Assembly (NCBI GenBank): GCA_020056225.1
Contig: JAGVIE010000030.1
Span: 1 to 64,000 of the forward strand
Length of the DNA: 64,000 bases
DNA from: Bacteroidota bacterium
GTDB lineage: Bacteria; Bacteroidota; Ignavibacteria; UBA10030; SZUA-254
Direction: 5' to 3'
Position 1 is the stretch's first letter, and each line of letters starts with the position of its first letter. Below the pieces are notes generated by a model. It saw nothing but the letters and a program-made list of their open reading frames with translations, was not told where the DNA came from and ran no database searches. The position numbers and the translations under genes were made by a program. Of the stretch, positions 1 through 9,796 are shown piece after piece.

Positions 1-3000
1 CTTCTTCTTCTGACTTGTTCTGCTTCCATTTCGGACTTCTCCTTTTCTCTAATATACTGGCTTTTCTCTCTGTCCGAAAATTAGGGGGAAGATCAGAGTG
101 TAGCTGGATGGTTATCGGATGAGGGTGAGTTAAGGGATGGCTATGGAAATATTATACAGGATAATATAATTAATTTTACTCCAAATGACCATACTACCAA
201 TTTGCATCCTGTATTTAAAAAACGTTTGGCTTCTTCAAAAAATACTGCGCTCGGATCAAATGGGCAAACAAAACTTGTTACAACGAATCTTGGCTATGGC
301 ACACTAACGTACTTAACATACGAGAGTGGAGATGGAATATTTACAACATATTCATCGGACGACGGCGCAACATGGTTTAAGGAATGGCCCATTGAGGGCT
401 TACCAACTGCAACAACTATCTACCGAAATCCAACAAACGTCATAAATCCGAATAATAATGAAATCAGGCGTATCTATGAACAGGTAAAGTATCAAAATTC
501 AAACTGGATACATAGCATACGATGGGATGGTGCGGTAGCAGATGTTATTAACAATTTTGATATTCATGATCAACTAGGAAATAGTTTTATTGGTCAAAAG
601 GATTATCGTGCTGTACCAGTCGCGACAACCATCAAGGCTCAAGGAGGTGAACCGTCATTACTCCTTGCGGCATGGTTATCGAATGGAACAATCGAATGTG
701 GTATCGGAGCATTTAATGAAAGTTCATTTGGGGTAGGATTTGGATCAATAAATTTCTCTCAGATAGCAACTCTAAATAATCAGATAAACAATCCAACCAA
801 TCTTGCCATAGCTGCAACGAGGGGGTTATCATCAAATCTATTGGCAAATCAGAATACTGATTCATCAGGCAGCAGCACAAACTCAATAACAATTCCATTA
901 ACTTTTTACTGTTATATTGTTTGGGAAGAACCGGGCGGAATAAAACTTGCGATCGGGTCATCATCATCGCTTTCACCAGGTTCAAGTGATCTCAATTGGG
1001 CATCTCCAATAACAATCGCGGCAAATATTGGCAGCGAAACAAATGCTAAACCAACCATAGTTCTTAATGGAGAAAATAATATAATTATCGCTTGGGAATA
1101 TCGAAACGGTACTCAGGGGAATATCAAAGTAGAGAAATTAAATGGGAGTCAATATATTGACGGATGGACGTTTGAGAATTCTTCGGGTGAAAATAATTAC
1201 CCATGGTCGCCCACATTGAGCGATTATCGATATAATCCACTGAAGTCGAATGATTTAACATTATCCTGGCATACTTCCCAGGGTATCGTCGCTGCACAAT
1301 ATGTATCGGGAAATTGGACTTTACCATACATAATCGAGAAAGATGGTCAAAGTGCAAGCATAGAAATGACAATGAGTACATCCTCAAGCGATAGAACGGT
1401 TGTATATCTCAACTCATTACAGGTGCCGTATTATAACTTCAAGACAAAGTTAATTTCTCAACCGACGGAGATCAGCAGTGTTGTTTCTGCAGGCTGGAAT
1501 TTAGTTAGTGTACCAGACATAGTTGGAGATTTCACTAAAACAGCTGTGTATAAAACTGCAAGTTCAGATGCGTTCGCATATGAAGGAAGCTATGTATCAA
1601 AGACCATGCTAACAAATGGACCAGGTTATTGGGTTAAATATGATCAAGATCCAAATCCAAATTTTAGTTATGTCGGTACGGGATTAAACAACCTCCCTAT
1701 AACTGTCCAGAGTGGTTGGAACATTATTGGCTCAATTTCATTACCGGTAGAAACCAATACTATAACACCCGCCGGGAACGTTATTTCAGATTATTTAGAA
1801 TACGATCCAATTACCGGATATACATTAGCAACTACCATTGAACCCGGTCGCGGTTATTGGGTAAAGGTAAATAGCTCGGGAAGTCTAATACTAAACGCAG
1901 CAGCACCACCAATAAATCAATCTCTACCATCAGCACAAGAACCGCCTCTGCCTCCCGGCGCACCTTCAAAGCCGAGATTATTATCACCCGATAGCAACGC
2001 TGTCAATCAACTGATATCATTAACATTTAGCTGGTATCAGGTAGATGGCGCAACAACGTATCGCTTCCAGCTATCTACATCATCTACATTCAGCACATTA
2101 GTCGTACACGACTCAACACTTACGACAAACTCTAAATCGGTTTCATCATTATCATACAACACATCATATTACTGGAGAGTGAAGGCGACAAACGAGAATG
2201 GCTCCAGCTACTGGTCGAATGTATGGAAGATAACTACAACGAGTCCGCCGCAGGTGCCGCCGCCCGCGCCTTTGCTCTCATCACCTGCGAATAATGCAAT
2301 AGATCAAAATAATTCATTATTTCTCAATTGGAACTCATCAACGGGTGCAACGCAGTACAGACTGCAAGTATCGCGTTATTCGACTTTCAGTTCGCTGGTT
2401 ATAGATTATCCAAATCTTCCGGCTATATCGTGTTTGGTTTCTTACCTATCGTACAGCACAAAATATTACTGGCGTGTGAATGCATCCAACAGCAGTGGAA
2501 CAAGTAGCTGGTCAACTATTTGGAACTTCACGACTAAGAGCGCACCGCCGCCCGATCCTTGTCCAACATATACTTCATACGCCATGATGGATGCAATAGT
2601 TGTTTCCGATTCTCTTGGAAACGAGCAGACACTGTACCTGCGCAACAAAGGACTCGCACTTGGGAAAGGAATGAAATCTAACGAGGAAATGCCGCCCGAG
2701 CCGCCGCCCGGTTGGTTTCACGCTAAATTCCATTCAGGGAAATTTTTAGAAACTATAAAATCGGGGAAAGAGAAGACAATCTTTCCGTTAAAAATCAGGG
2801 ATGCCGTATATCCGCTAACGATTCGTTGGGATATCAAGGAAGATAATTTAACGAATCACAGGCTAAAGATACACGACGGACAGAATTCTGAAGAAGTGAA
2901 TATGAATGGAGTTGGGCAAACTAAAGTCGAGAAAAGTAATAACGGCAATAAGACTATTATCATCGAATCGGCTGCAAGTCAACCACCGTGTGATCCGCAG

Positions 3001-3345
3001 GATAATAAAACGGCAAGATTGGACGGTGAAGAAATTACAACCTCGCCGACTCCGATGCCGACAGAGTTCAAACTATTACAGAATACTCCTAATCCATTCA
3101 ATCCCATCACGGAAATTCGTTATGAACTTCCGGAAGAATTGTACGTCGTGTTGAAAATCTACGACGTGCTGGGACAGGAGATACAAACACTAGTACACGA
3201 AACGCAATCCGCCGGATATAAAACTGTAACGTTCGACGGAAGTAATCTTTCATCAGGAGTGTATTATTACCGGATAGATGCCGCGAGTACGTCTAATCCA
3301 AGTAAATCATACTCGGAGATGATGAAGATGATTTTAGTGAAGTAA
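1..3345 (+). CDS. T9SS-exported FnIII-repeat surface protein, 5' partial with probable frameshift
   Basis: This is the 3' part of a large secreted protein. The listed ORF opens at a TTG at 202, but frame +1 stays protein-like back to a TAG at 82 without offering a start. Upstream of that TAG, frame +3 encodes a hydrophobic, signal-peptide-like stretch (LLLFSNILAFLS, with a possible TTG start at 15) that would join the main frame if the GGGGG run at 84-88 had one G fewer. In ORF numbering there is a beta-rich region to about residue 425. A duplicated module (GWNLVSVP, then GWNIIGSIS, each followed by GYWVK) spans 430-565. Two fibronectin type III-like repeats cover about 588-775 with proline-rich linkers. 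The C-terminal type IX sorting domain has the PNPFNP and VYYYRI motifs. It is probably exported to the cell surface. Its ligand or activity is unknown. Confidence 0.75.
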
Positions 3346-3368
3346 GGAACATCAAATTTATTGAAATA

Positions 3369-3404
3369 AAAAATCCCGATAGGTTTTATTACTATCGGGA
3401 TTTT
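3369..3404 (+). terminator. Intrinsic terminator after the FnIII protein
   Basis: AAATCCCGATAG at 3371-3382 pairs perfectly with CTATCGGGATTT at 3392-3403 around a 9-nt loop. The arms are A-rich on the 5' side and T-rich on the 3' side, so it could act in both directions between two convergent genes. Confidence 0.8.
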
Positions 3405-3426
3405 GCTTCGTGTATATCGAATTACC

Positions 3427-4599
3427 TCAGGCAGTTAGGGCTTCCTCGGCTACCTTTGACAATTCGGAGGGAGTAAATGGCTTTGGTATGAAGTTAAACG
3501 CGCCGGCTTTTGTCGCTTCAATAGCAGTATCAATAGAGGCAAAACCGGTGACCATTATTACAGGGACTTCGGGATAATTACTCTTAATCGAATCGAGAAC
3601 TTCCAATCCGCTTCTTTTCGGCATCTTCAAATCCAATATTACGAGATCGTATTTGTTCAGCTTCATCTTCTGCATGGCAGAATCGACATCGAATGCTTCT
3701 TCAACCGCACAGCTTTGCTTAGAAAGTATCCGGCGTACGCTGTGGCAAACAATCGGCTCATCATCGATTACGAGAACGTTGTGTTTCGCGGTTGCATCTC
3801 TGCCGTACAGTGCCGCGCGGGGAATGTCTGATCGATCTAAACAGTTGATATAATCGGCGCTTGTGTACCTTTCGACTTCCGATGTGTTAAACGGCATATC
3901 GACATCTATTAGATCCACTGTCGCGCGAAAAACTTTTACAGATTTTGTGCGGACTTTATCTTTCTTCTCAATCGGGCATTCAGTCGTACATTCTCTGCCG
4001 TCCAGCACAACTTTGCGGCAGTCACGTTTTCCGGTGTGGCAATATGCTTTGTCGGCAATTTTCTTAGCAAGCGGTACATCTGAGTGAGTTAGAGCTTCAA
4101 CATATTCTTTCGAAGTGGCGCGCTCGACCTCGATTTCATTAAACGGCATATCGACATCGATGTTGCCTGATATTGTTTCATCCGCTTGCGGTAGCAGGGT
4201 TTGTTGTTTCGCACGTGTTTCAACTTTTACTTTTCTATTGGTGAGAACTTTTTCAGTTATCTCGGTCAGCTCATCGGGCGTGAACGGTTTCGGCAGATAA
4301 CTGGAAGCGCCCAATTTCGTTGCCTTCACCGCTGATTCAATAGATGCGTAACCGGTGATCATTACAACTTCAAGCTCGGGATAATGATCGCGAATTATTT
4401 GAAGCAGCTCCATACCGTTGGTTTTCGGCATCATCAAATCGGTAATAACAAGATCGTACGATGTGTTGCTTATTTTCTGTATCGCACTTTCAACATCGAG
4501 CGCGTTCTCGACAGTGTAGCCTTTGCGTGATAATATTTTCTTTATGCTATGGCATACAATTTCTTCGTCGTCCACTATTAAAATTTTCTCGGTAATCAT
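3427..4599 (-). CDS. Dual-receiver regulator with internal repeat and Cys cluster
   Basis: Two CheY-like receiver domains lie at the ends (about residues 3-120 and 268-388), each with the acidic pocket (VDDE), a phospho-acceptor Asp (ITDLMMP, ILDLKMP) and the KPFTP lysine. No output domain is present. The centre carries two copies of a motif beginning IDVDMPFN, then EVER-TS, about 85 residues apart. Between them is a Cys-rich stretch with spacing C-x6-C-x9-C-x3-C that could bind metal. The ORF track starts at 4644, but the ATG at 4599 follows an AAGGA box by a few bases and begins directly with MITEKILIVDDE, so it is preferred. A sigma-54-type promoter lies just upstream at 4661-4676. It may be a phosphorelay intermediate or a scaffold for the neighbouring kinase. 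That role is inferred from position. Confidence 0.8.
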   Translation of the reverse strand: MITEKILIVDDEEIVCHSIKKILSRKGYTVENALDVESAIQKISNTSYDLVITDLMMPKTNGMELLQIIRDHYPELEVVMITGYASIESAVKATKLGASSYLPKPFTPDELTEITEKVLTNRKVKVETRAKQQTLLPQADETISGNIDVDMPFNEIEVERATSKEYVEALTHSDVPLAKKIADKAYCHTGKRDCRKVVLDGRECTTECPIEKKDKVRTKSVKVFRATVDLIDVDMPFNTSEVERYTSADYINCLDRSDIPRAALYGRDATAKHNVLVIDDEPIVCHSVRRILSKQSCAVEEAFDVDSAMQKMKLNKYDLVILDLKMPKRSGLEVLDSIKSNYPEVPVIMVTGFASIDTAIEATKAGAFNFIPKPFTPSELSKVAEEALTA

Positions 4600-4660
4600 T
4601 GTTTTTATCCTTATAAAGTATATTGTGATGATTTTCGTTTTCAATACTGGATTATAGACT

Positions 4661-4676
4661 TACAATGATTGTGCCA
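4661..4676 (-). promoter_or_regulatory. Sigma-54 (-24/-12) promoter for the dual-receiver gene
   Basis: Read on the minus strand the site is TGGCAC-AATCA-TTGTA, nearly the RpoN consensus TGGCAC-N5-TTGCA. It lies about 60 bases upstream of the preferred ATG at 4599. The next gene upstream encodes a sigma-54 activator. A GGTGTAA / TTACACC inverted repeat at 4702-4708 and 4728-4734 lies upstream of it and could be an activator site. Confidence 0.65.
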
Positions 4677-4873
4677 ACAGGATTAGTGGAAAGTAGATTG
4701 GGGTGTAACTTGTTATGAAGCAATGAATTACACCTGAAGACGCGGACAGATTACGGACGTTGACAATAATACATTTATCTTGACAATACTTTCAAAATAA
4801 ATAATATCGTACCTATTTCCCGGAAAATCTATTGCAACAGCCGAATAAGAAAAATATTCATGTGCATGTTTTG

Positions 4874-6274
4874 TTATGCAGGGTGGCTGGGTTTTGAAAT
4901 TCCATATTTTCTCATCAATGCCTGGAAATTTGAACGCTGCATGTTTGCTTCGCGCGACGCTTTAGAAACGTTCCAATCGTTCCGAATGAGAGCCTCGGCA
5001 ATAAATAATTTTTCTATCTCCTGAACAGATGCTTCCCGGATCTGCTTTTTTAAAGTTTTTAACTCTTCGCTGTTTTTAGGAATTAAAGATCGGACGTACG
5101 CGTCGGCTCTGAAAAGTGCAGCAGATACATGAACCGGCTCGATCTCATCACCTTCTACCAATATCAACAGGCGTTCGATAGTATGTTCAAGCTCCCGAAC
5201 ATTTCCGGGCCAGTGATAATTCATTAATGATTCGATTGTTTCAGTTTGAATTTTAGGAATGGGTTTATCGTTTTTCGCGCAATATTTCTTTAGAAAGTAC
5301 ATCGCAAGCTCAGGGATATCATCCTTCCGCTCTCGTAACGATGGAAGCTTGATCGGAAATACGTTAAGTCGATAGTATAAATCTTCCCTGAACTTACCGC
5401 TTCCCACAAGTTTAGTGAGGTTTTGATTGGTAGCAAAAATTAAACGCACATCGGCATGTTTTACTACCGTACTTCCGACAGGCATGAATTCTTTTTCTTG
5501 AAGTATTCTCAGCAATCGCGCCTGAGTTTCAACCGGTAAGTTGCCTATCTCGTCCAGGAAAATCGTTCCACGGTTGGCGGCATCGAAAATTCCCTGCTTA
5601 TCGGCGTGAGCTCCGGTAAAAGACCCTTTAATGTGTCCGAATAATTCACTCTCTAATAATGTGCTTGAAAGGGTCGTTAAATCCAGCGCGAAATATTTTT
5701 CATTTTTTCTTCTACTCAGATTGTGAACGGCTTTAGCTGTTAAATCTTTACCGGTGCCACTTTCACCTATGATCAAAACGGTACTGTCGGTCTGCGCAAC
5801 CTTTTGAATTAACCGGTACGTTTCCTGCATCTTCGAACTTTTGCCTATGATTCCTTCGAAACCTTCTTCAGGAGAATAAGTATAATCTTCTGAGGAAAGC
5901 TGGATAATTTTCCTCTTCTCAAGAGCGCGATTCAATATAGCAAGCAGTTCACTCGGCGTAAACGGTTTGGGAAGGTAATCGAACGCGCCGCTGCGCATCG
6001 TCTCTATAGCGGAAGCGATTGTCGCGTATCCAGTAATTACTACTACAAGCGTTTCGGGATATTTTTGTTTAACGGTTTGTAAAACTTCCATCCCGCCGAC
6101 ATCCATCATTTTAAGATCTGTAAAAATTACGTCAAATTTTTCTTCATCCAATATTCTAAGCGCATCTTTACCGGATGTTGCGTATTTCACAGAGTGCCCG
6201 GCACGAAGGAAAATTTTCTCACAGCTTTTACAGATGACAAGTTCGTCGTCGACTATTAATAAGTTTGCTTCCAT
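4874..6274 (-). CDS. NtrC-family sigma-54-dependent response regulator
   Basis: This is a three-domain activator of RpoN promoters. The receiver (residues 1-120) has the acidic pair in IVDDE and phospho-acceptor D53 (FTDLKM). The AAA+ domain (about 140-375) has Walker A GESGTGKD, the sigma-54-contacting loop as GSFTGA, Walker B IFLDEIG and an arginine-finger region. The C-terminal Fis-type helix-turn-helix covers about 420-466. Its 466-residue length is normal for the family. It lies 3 bases downstream of the histidine kinase stop, so the two form one operon and very likely a cognate pair. The two candidate sigma-54 promoters in this window flank the pair, so its probable targets are the dual-receiver gene and the hdr operon. 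The signal sensed is unknown. Confidence 0.93.
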   Translation of the reverse strand: MEANLLIVDDELVICKSCEKIFLRAGHSVKYATSGKDALRILDEEKFDVIFTDLKMMDVGGMEVLQTVKQKYPETLVVVITGYATIASAIETMRSGAFDYLPKPFTPSELLAILNRALEKRKIIQLSSEDYTYSPEEGFEGIIGKSSKMQETYRLIQKVAQTDSTVLIIGESGTGKDLTAKAVHNLSRRKNEKYFALDLTTLSSTLLESELFGHIKGSFTGAHADKQGIFDAANRGTIFLDEIGNLPVETQARLLRILQEKEFMPVGSTVVKHADVRLIFATNQNLTKLVGSGKFREDLYYRLNVFPIKLPSLRERKDDIPELAMYFLKKYCAKNDKPIPKIQTETIESLMNYHWPGNVRELEHTIERLLILVEGDEIEPVHVSAALFRADAYVRSLIPKNSEELKTLKKQIREASVQEIEKLFIAEALIRNDWNVSKASREANMQRSNFQALMRKYGISKPSHPA

Positions 6275-6277
6275 TGT

Positions 6278-8260
6278 TTATTCACTTTCTTGCGAATATA
6301 TTGGTAATCGAATTGTGAATTTTGTTCCTTCCCCGGGTTTACTTTCTATGTTGATATCGCCGCCATGCTGTTCTATGATACCGTAACTTATGGAAAGTCC
6401 AAGACCGGTTCCCTGTTCCTTTGTTGTAAAAAAGGGATCGAATATTTTTTCTTTAATATCATCCGATATTCCGGTGCCAGTATCAGTAAAACGTATCAGT
6501 ATTGAATCGCCCAGCTCGGCAAGTTTTGATTCTATGGTGAGAGAGCCGCCTTTTGCCATAGCCTCGGATGCATTAATGATGATATTGACAAAAACCTGTT
6601 GAATCTGGTCTCTGTCTGCCATAACCTCGGGGATGTTTTCCGATAATTCTTTTTGGATTACAATGTTGCGGAATGAAGTCTGATTTCTCACCAAGAGAAT
6701 TATGTTTTCAATGATTGAGTTGATATCGATTAATTGCTTCTGAGGCTTAGTCTGCCTGGCAAAATCGAGCAGTCGTTTTACAATTTCACGGCAGCGAATC
6801 GTTTCCTTGACGATAACTTCCACATCTTCACGACGCGGGTCTGCTTTTTCAAGATCGTCCAGCAGTAAACTGCTGTTCGTAAGAATTCCTGTCAGCGGGT
6901 TATTGATTTCATGAGCAACTCCTGCCGCGAGCTTGCCAAGTGAAGCCAGTTTCTCAGAACGGAAGAGCTGAGAGTGTATTTTTCTAATTTCTTCAGTTCG
7001 TTCCAACACTTTTTTTTCAAGCGTATTGCCCCATTCCTCAATTTCCAGCTTCTCTCGTTCTAATTCTTTTGCCATTTGATTGAGTGAAGCGGCAAGATGT
7101 TCGATTTCACGCGGTGCATGAACGGTTATCGTTTGACTATAGTTTCCTTCCGCAATATTATCGGCAGCATTTTCAATTTTTTTAAGCGGAGTAGAAATTT
7201 TTTTAGCCTGATTGACGGCAACTGTTATAATAAGAACGATCCCGAGCAGCGCGATCCCGAGAAATATTGCTAAAGTGTTTTTAAGTATGTCCTCGAAGGG
7301 TTGCTCAAGTACGCCGACATATAATATGCCGATAATATTATTATCGATGTCGCGGATGGGTTCATATGCGCTTATATACAAAGCGTTTACGACGAAAGCC
7401 TCGCCAACATAACGCCTTCCTCCGGATAAAACCGAATCATAAACTTCTTCGGAGACGAGTGTTGAGATGGCGCGAGTGCCGTCTTCGTTTTTTACGTTGG
7501 TTGAAATACGAAGATCACCCTGGAATATCGTAGCTGTACCGATTTCTCTTCCCTTGTAGACTTCTCCTTCGTGAACGATCTCTTTGATTTTATCGACGAT
7601 CTCAAAATTTCGGTTAATTAAAATACCGCCAAGCAAAATACCAAGAAAATTTCCCTGATCATCAAGGATCGGTACTGCGGTTTTTAACATCAACCCGGAA
7701 GACTCCTGTTTATCTTTATGCGGTTTTGCTTTTGGGGTAGGTATTACATCCATCAGAGCTTGAGCCGCAAGTTCAGGTGACTCACGCATAAGATATTCTC
7801 GCGTAACTATATCGGTTCCACCGGCTAATCTTTTCGTAGCAATTGCACGGGAAATTAATTTGTCCTCCTTCAGATTATCACCGAATGCGAAAGCATTGTG
7901 CCCGCGGCTGATCACTTTCCCATTTTTGTCGACGATAGTTAATATATCGAGCTTTTCACGTTGCAGTGTTCTCTGCAAATCTTTCTGAAGGAATGTTGAG
8001 TTATTCTCAATAACAGCTTTGACTATGAGACTCCTTGCGGTAGTAAGCCGAGCGATGTTTTCTATCTGAGAAATTTTATTTCGATAAATTTCACGCGCGG
8101 AATTTAGATCGGAAATCGTTTTTGTTTCAGCGCGCGTATATATCTGATGTTGAATGATTTTCACACCAACCATACCGGTGATGATCGAAGGGACGAGAAT
8201 GGCGATCGTGAAATACAGAATTAATTGTGATTGTATGCTTTTTGTAGATAGCGTTTTCAT
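6278..8260 (-). CDS. Membrane sensor histidine kinase with Cache and HAMP domains
   Basis: One transmembrane helix near residues 13-35 and another near 330-355 enclose a Cache-type periplasmic sensor domain. A HAMP linker, a coiled coil, a HisKA domain with the H-box AHEINNPLTGI and a HATPase_c domain with N, G1 (DTGTGI) and G2 (GTGLGLS) boxes follow. The ORF track begins at a TTG at 8284. The ATG at 8260 (MKTLSTKS) is preferred because it sits right before the first membrane helix. It is the first gene of an operon with the NtrC-type regulator. Cache domains bind small molecules such as organic acids or amino acids, but the ligand cannot be read from the sequence. It would phosphorylate the downstream regulator. 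Confidence 0.92.
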   Translation of the reverse strand: MKTLSTKSIQSQLILYFTIAILVPSIITGMVGVKIIQHQIYTRAETKTISDLNSAREIYRNKISQIENIARLTTARSLIVKAVIENNSTFLQKDLQRTLQREKLDILTIVDKNGKVISRGHNAFAFGDNLKEDKLISRAIATKRLAGGTDIVTREYLMRESPELAAQALMDVIPTPKAKPHKDKQESSGLMLKTAVPILDDQGNFLGILLGGILINRNFEIVDKIKEIVHEGEVYKGREIGTATIFQGDLRISTNVKNEDGTRAISTLVSEEVYDSVLSGGRRYVGEAFVVNALYISAYEPIRDIDNNIIGILYVGVLEQPFEDILKNTLAIFLGIALLGIVLIITVAVNQAKKISTPLKKIENAADNIAEGNYSQTITVHAPREIEHLAASLNQMAKELEREKLEIEEWGNTLEKKVLERTEEIRKIHSQLFRSEKLASLGKLAAGVAHEINNPLTGILTNSSLLLDDLEKADPRREDVEVIVKETIRCREIVKRLLDFARQTKPQKQLIDINSIIENIILLVRNQTSFRNIVIQKELSENIPEVMADRDQIQQVFVNIIINASEAMAKGGSLTIESKLAELGDSILIRFTDTGTGISDDIKEKIFDPFFTTKEQGTGLGLSISYGIIEQHGGDINIESKPGEGTKFTIRLPIYSQESE

Positions 8261-8565
8261 AATGGATGGGTAATTGTGAATCAAATTCTAATAAATAAAA
8301 TAGAGAAAAGAAAGACAAAAAAAAATTATTTGCAACGATTATTCGGCAAGGTAATTATACAACAACCATTCATGTATATATATTGCTGTGGAAGAGGGCA
8401 AAGTTCCTAATAAGATTATTTTGTCCTAATTTTTATGTTTGCGTATATATATATTATTGTTATTAAATATGAGAACTGAAAAAAAAGATTTCGCATATCT
8501 GAAAACCAATTTTATGGATACAATCAAATTTTAATAAAAAAAGCTAAGATATCTTTGCTATGCGC

Positions 8566-8581
8566 TGGCACGATAGTTGTC
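8566..8581 (+). promoter_or_regulatory. Sigma-54 (-24/-12) promoter toward the hdr operon
   Basis: The sequence TGGCAC-GATAG-TTGTC matches the RpoN -24/-12 consensus in both blocks with the required 5-base spacer. It points toward hdrC. Transcription would start near 8593, leaving a leader of about 520 bases. The sigma-54 activator and kinase are encoded divergently next door, which supports the call. Confidence 0.65.
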
Positions 8582-8619
8582 CCATACACAATGCTTAGTG
8601 TCCATAAAAATATATTTAA

Positions 8620-8640
8620 TCTGTTAGGATGATTAACAGA
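8620..8640 (+). promoter_or_regulatory. Hairpin or operator in the hdr leader
   Basis: TCTGTTA and TAACAGA form a perfect 7-bp inverted repeat around GGATGAT, followed by CTATTTTATC. It lies about 30 bases past the predicted sigma-54 start. It could be a leader hairpin, an attenuator or a protein-binding site. Confidence 0.35.
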
Positions 8641-9110
8641 CTATTTTATCTGAAAATCATTAGAACGTTTTAATCGATATGGGCATACGGTTCACTCTTT
8701 CTACCAAGTTCGTCGTTCTTAACTAATTCAAATAGTTTGCATGTAATGTGCAATACTAATTCTGTTGTAGTTTTTCTGGTAGCTTACGATTATTTGGGTG
8801 AATATGCTCGGCATTAATAATATTACTCTAACAAAACGTTATACTTCTCCGTGGGGTATGTTTGTAAGCATTTCTATAATTGATACCGAAAGAAAAAATA
8901 ATGCGATCCGGGAAAAAAGCTCCATCGCAGCAATCCCCAAGACTTTTCTGAGTCATTTCTATCAGATTCCTCTTAATTTCAATCTTCATACAATCGCTAA
9001 TACTCCCGTTGTTTTACATTCACCAAAAGAAAGCTCTAGTTTTAAATCCAAGATAATACTCCGTTCCAATTTGAAAAGATATCATACATCTATTGTATAA
9101 AGGGCATACT

Positions 9111-9794
9111 ATGGCTGCAACGTCACATATACCATTTTCCATGTCACACACAGAGGCTGAGCTCCGGCAAATATTTCTAGAACAAGTAAAACAAATTCCA
9201 TCGGGTGAACGAATCAAGCGTTGCATTCAATGCGGATCATGCACAGGCTCTTGCCCCGTAAGTTATGCAATGGATATTTCCCCCCGCGAGTTAATAGCCT
9301 TGTTCCGCGCCGGTGAAATGGAAACAATTATGAAAAGCCGTACTATCTGGATATGCGCGTCTTGTTATGTTTGCACAACGCGTTGTCCATCGGGAATCAA
9401 AATTACAGACATAATGTATGCTTTAAAACGGACAGCAATGGAAAAAAAATATGAATCCAAAGCACCGCAAGTACAGATTTTGGCAAACTTGTTTATAGAG
9501 AACCTGATGGCATACGGACGCCTCCACGAGGGAACACTGATCAGAAAATATTATATGAAGATGGATTTAAAAAAATTATTTGGAATGATTCCCCTTGCCA
9601 GGAAGATGTATAAAACAAAGCGAATCGCACTTTTCCCTAAGAAGATCAAAGCACATGAGGCTTTATCGCGTATAATTAAAAAGGCAAACGAAATAGAAGT
9701 GCGGCATTTACCCGAACCGATAGAATATTCGCCTGAATATGTCGGTTATAAGGCAGTAGGAGAATTAGAACTCGAATCAAAGAAAGGGAATTAA
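9111..9794 (+). CDS. hdrC: Heterodisulfide reductase subunit C-like iron-sulfur protein
   Basis: This small cytoplasmic electron carrier passes electrons from the HdrA flavin to HdrB. Two canonical [4Fe-4S] motifs are visible: C38-x2-C41-x2-C44-x3-C48-P and C82-x2-C85-x2-C88-x3-C92-P. The protein has 228 residues, close to archaeal and bacterial HdrC (about 190-230). The ORF track uses a TTG at 9093. The ATG at 9111 has an AAAGGG box at a good distance and is preferred. hdrB begins 2 bases after its stop. It is the first gene downstream of the sigma-54-type promoter and probably opens the redox operon. Being soluble and next to hdrB, it matches Hdr better than a membrane-bound DsrMK-type complex. 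Confidence 0.9.
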   Translation: MAATSHIPFSMSHTEAELRQIFLEQVKQIPSGERIKRCIQCGSCTGSCPVSYAMDISPRELIALFRAGEMETIMKSRTIWICASCYVCTTRCPSGIKITDIMYALKRTAMEKKYESKAPQVQILANLFIENLMAYGRLHEGTLIRKYYMKMDLKKLFGMIPLARKMYKTKRIALFPKKIKAHEALSRIIKKANEIEVRHLPEPIEYSPEYVGYKAVGELELESKKGN

Positions 9795-9796
9795 CC

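Larger units (their letters stand above)
8261..9110. other. Long divergent intergenic region between the kinase and hdrC
   Basis: About 850 bases separate the kinase gene from hdrC, and no recognisable protein is encoded there. It holds the sigma-54-type promoter (8566-8581) and a 7-bp hairpin (8620-8640). It also holds a TTGCA-N7-TGCAA inverted repeat near 8736-8752 and several AT-rich runs. The 100-aa ORF at 8798-9100 has no recognisable domain and no good ribosome binding site. The long stretch between the promoter and hdrC leaves room for an untranslated leader or a small RNA. Confidence 0.6.

Noticed and set aside
8798-9100. 100-aa ORF upstream of hdrC
   Set aside because: No ribosome binding site, no recognisable motif, and it overlaps the start region of hdrC. 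It is probably chance reading in a leader.
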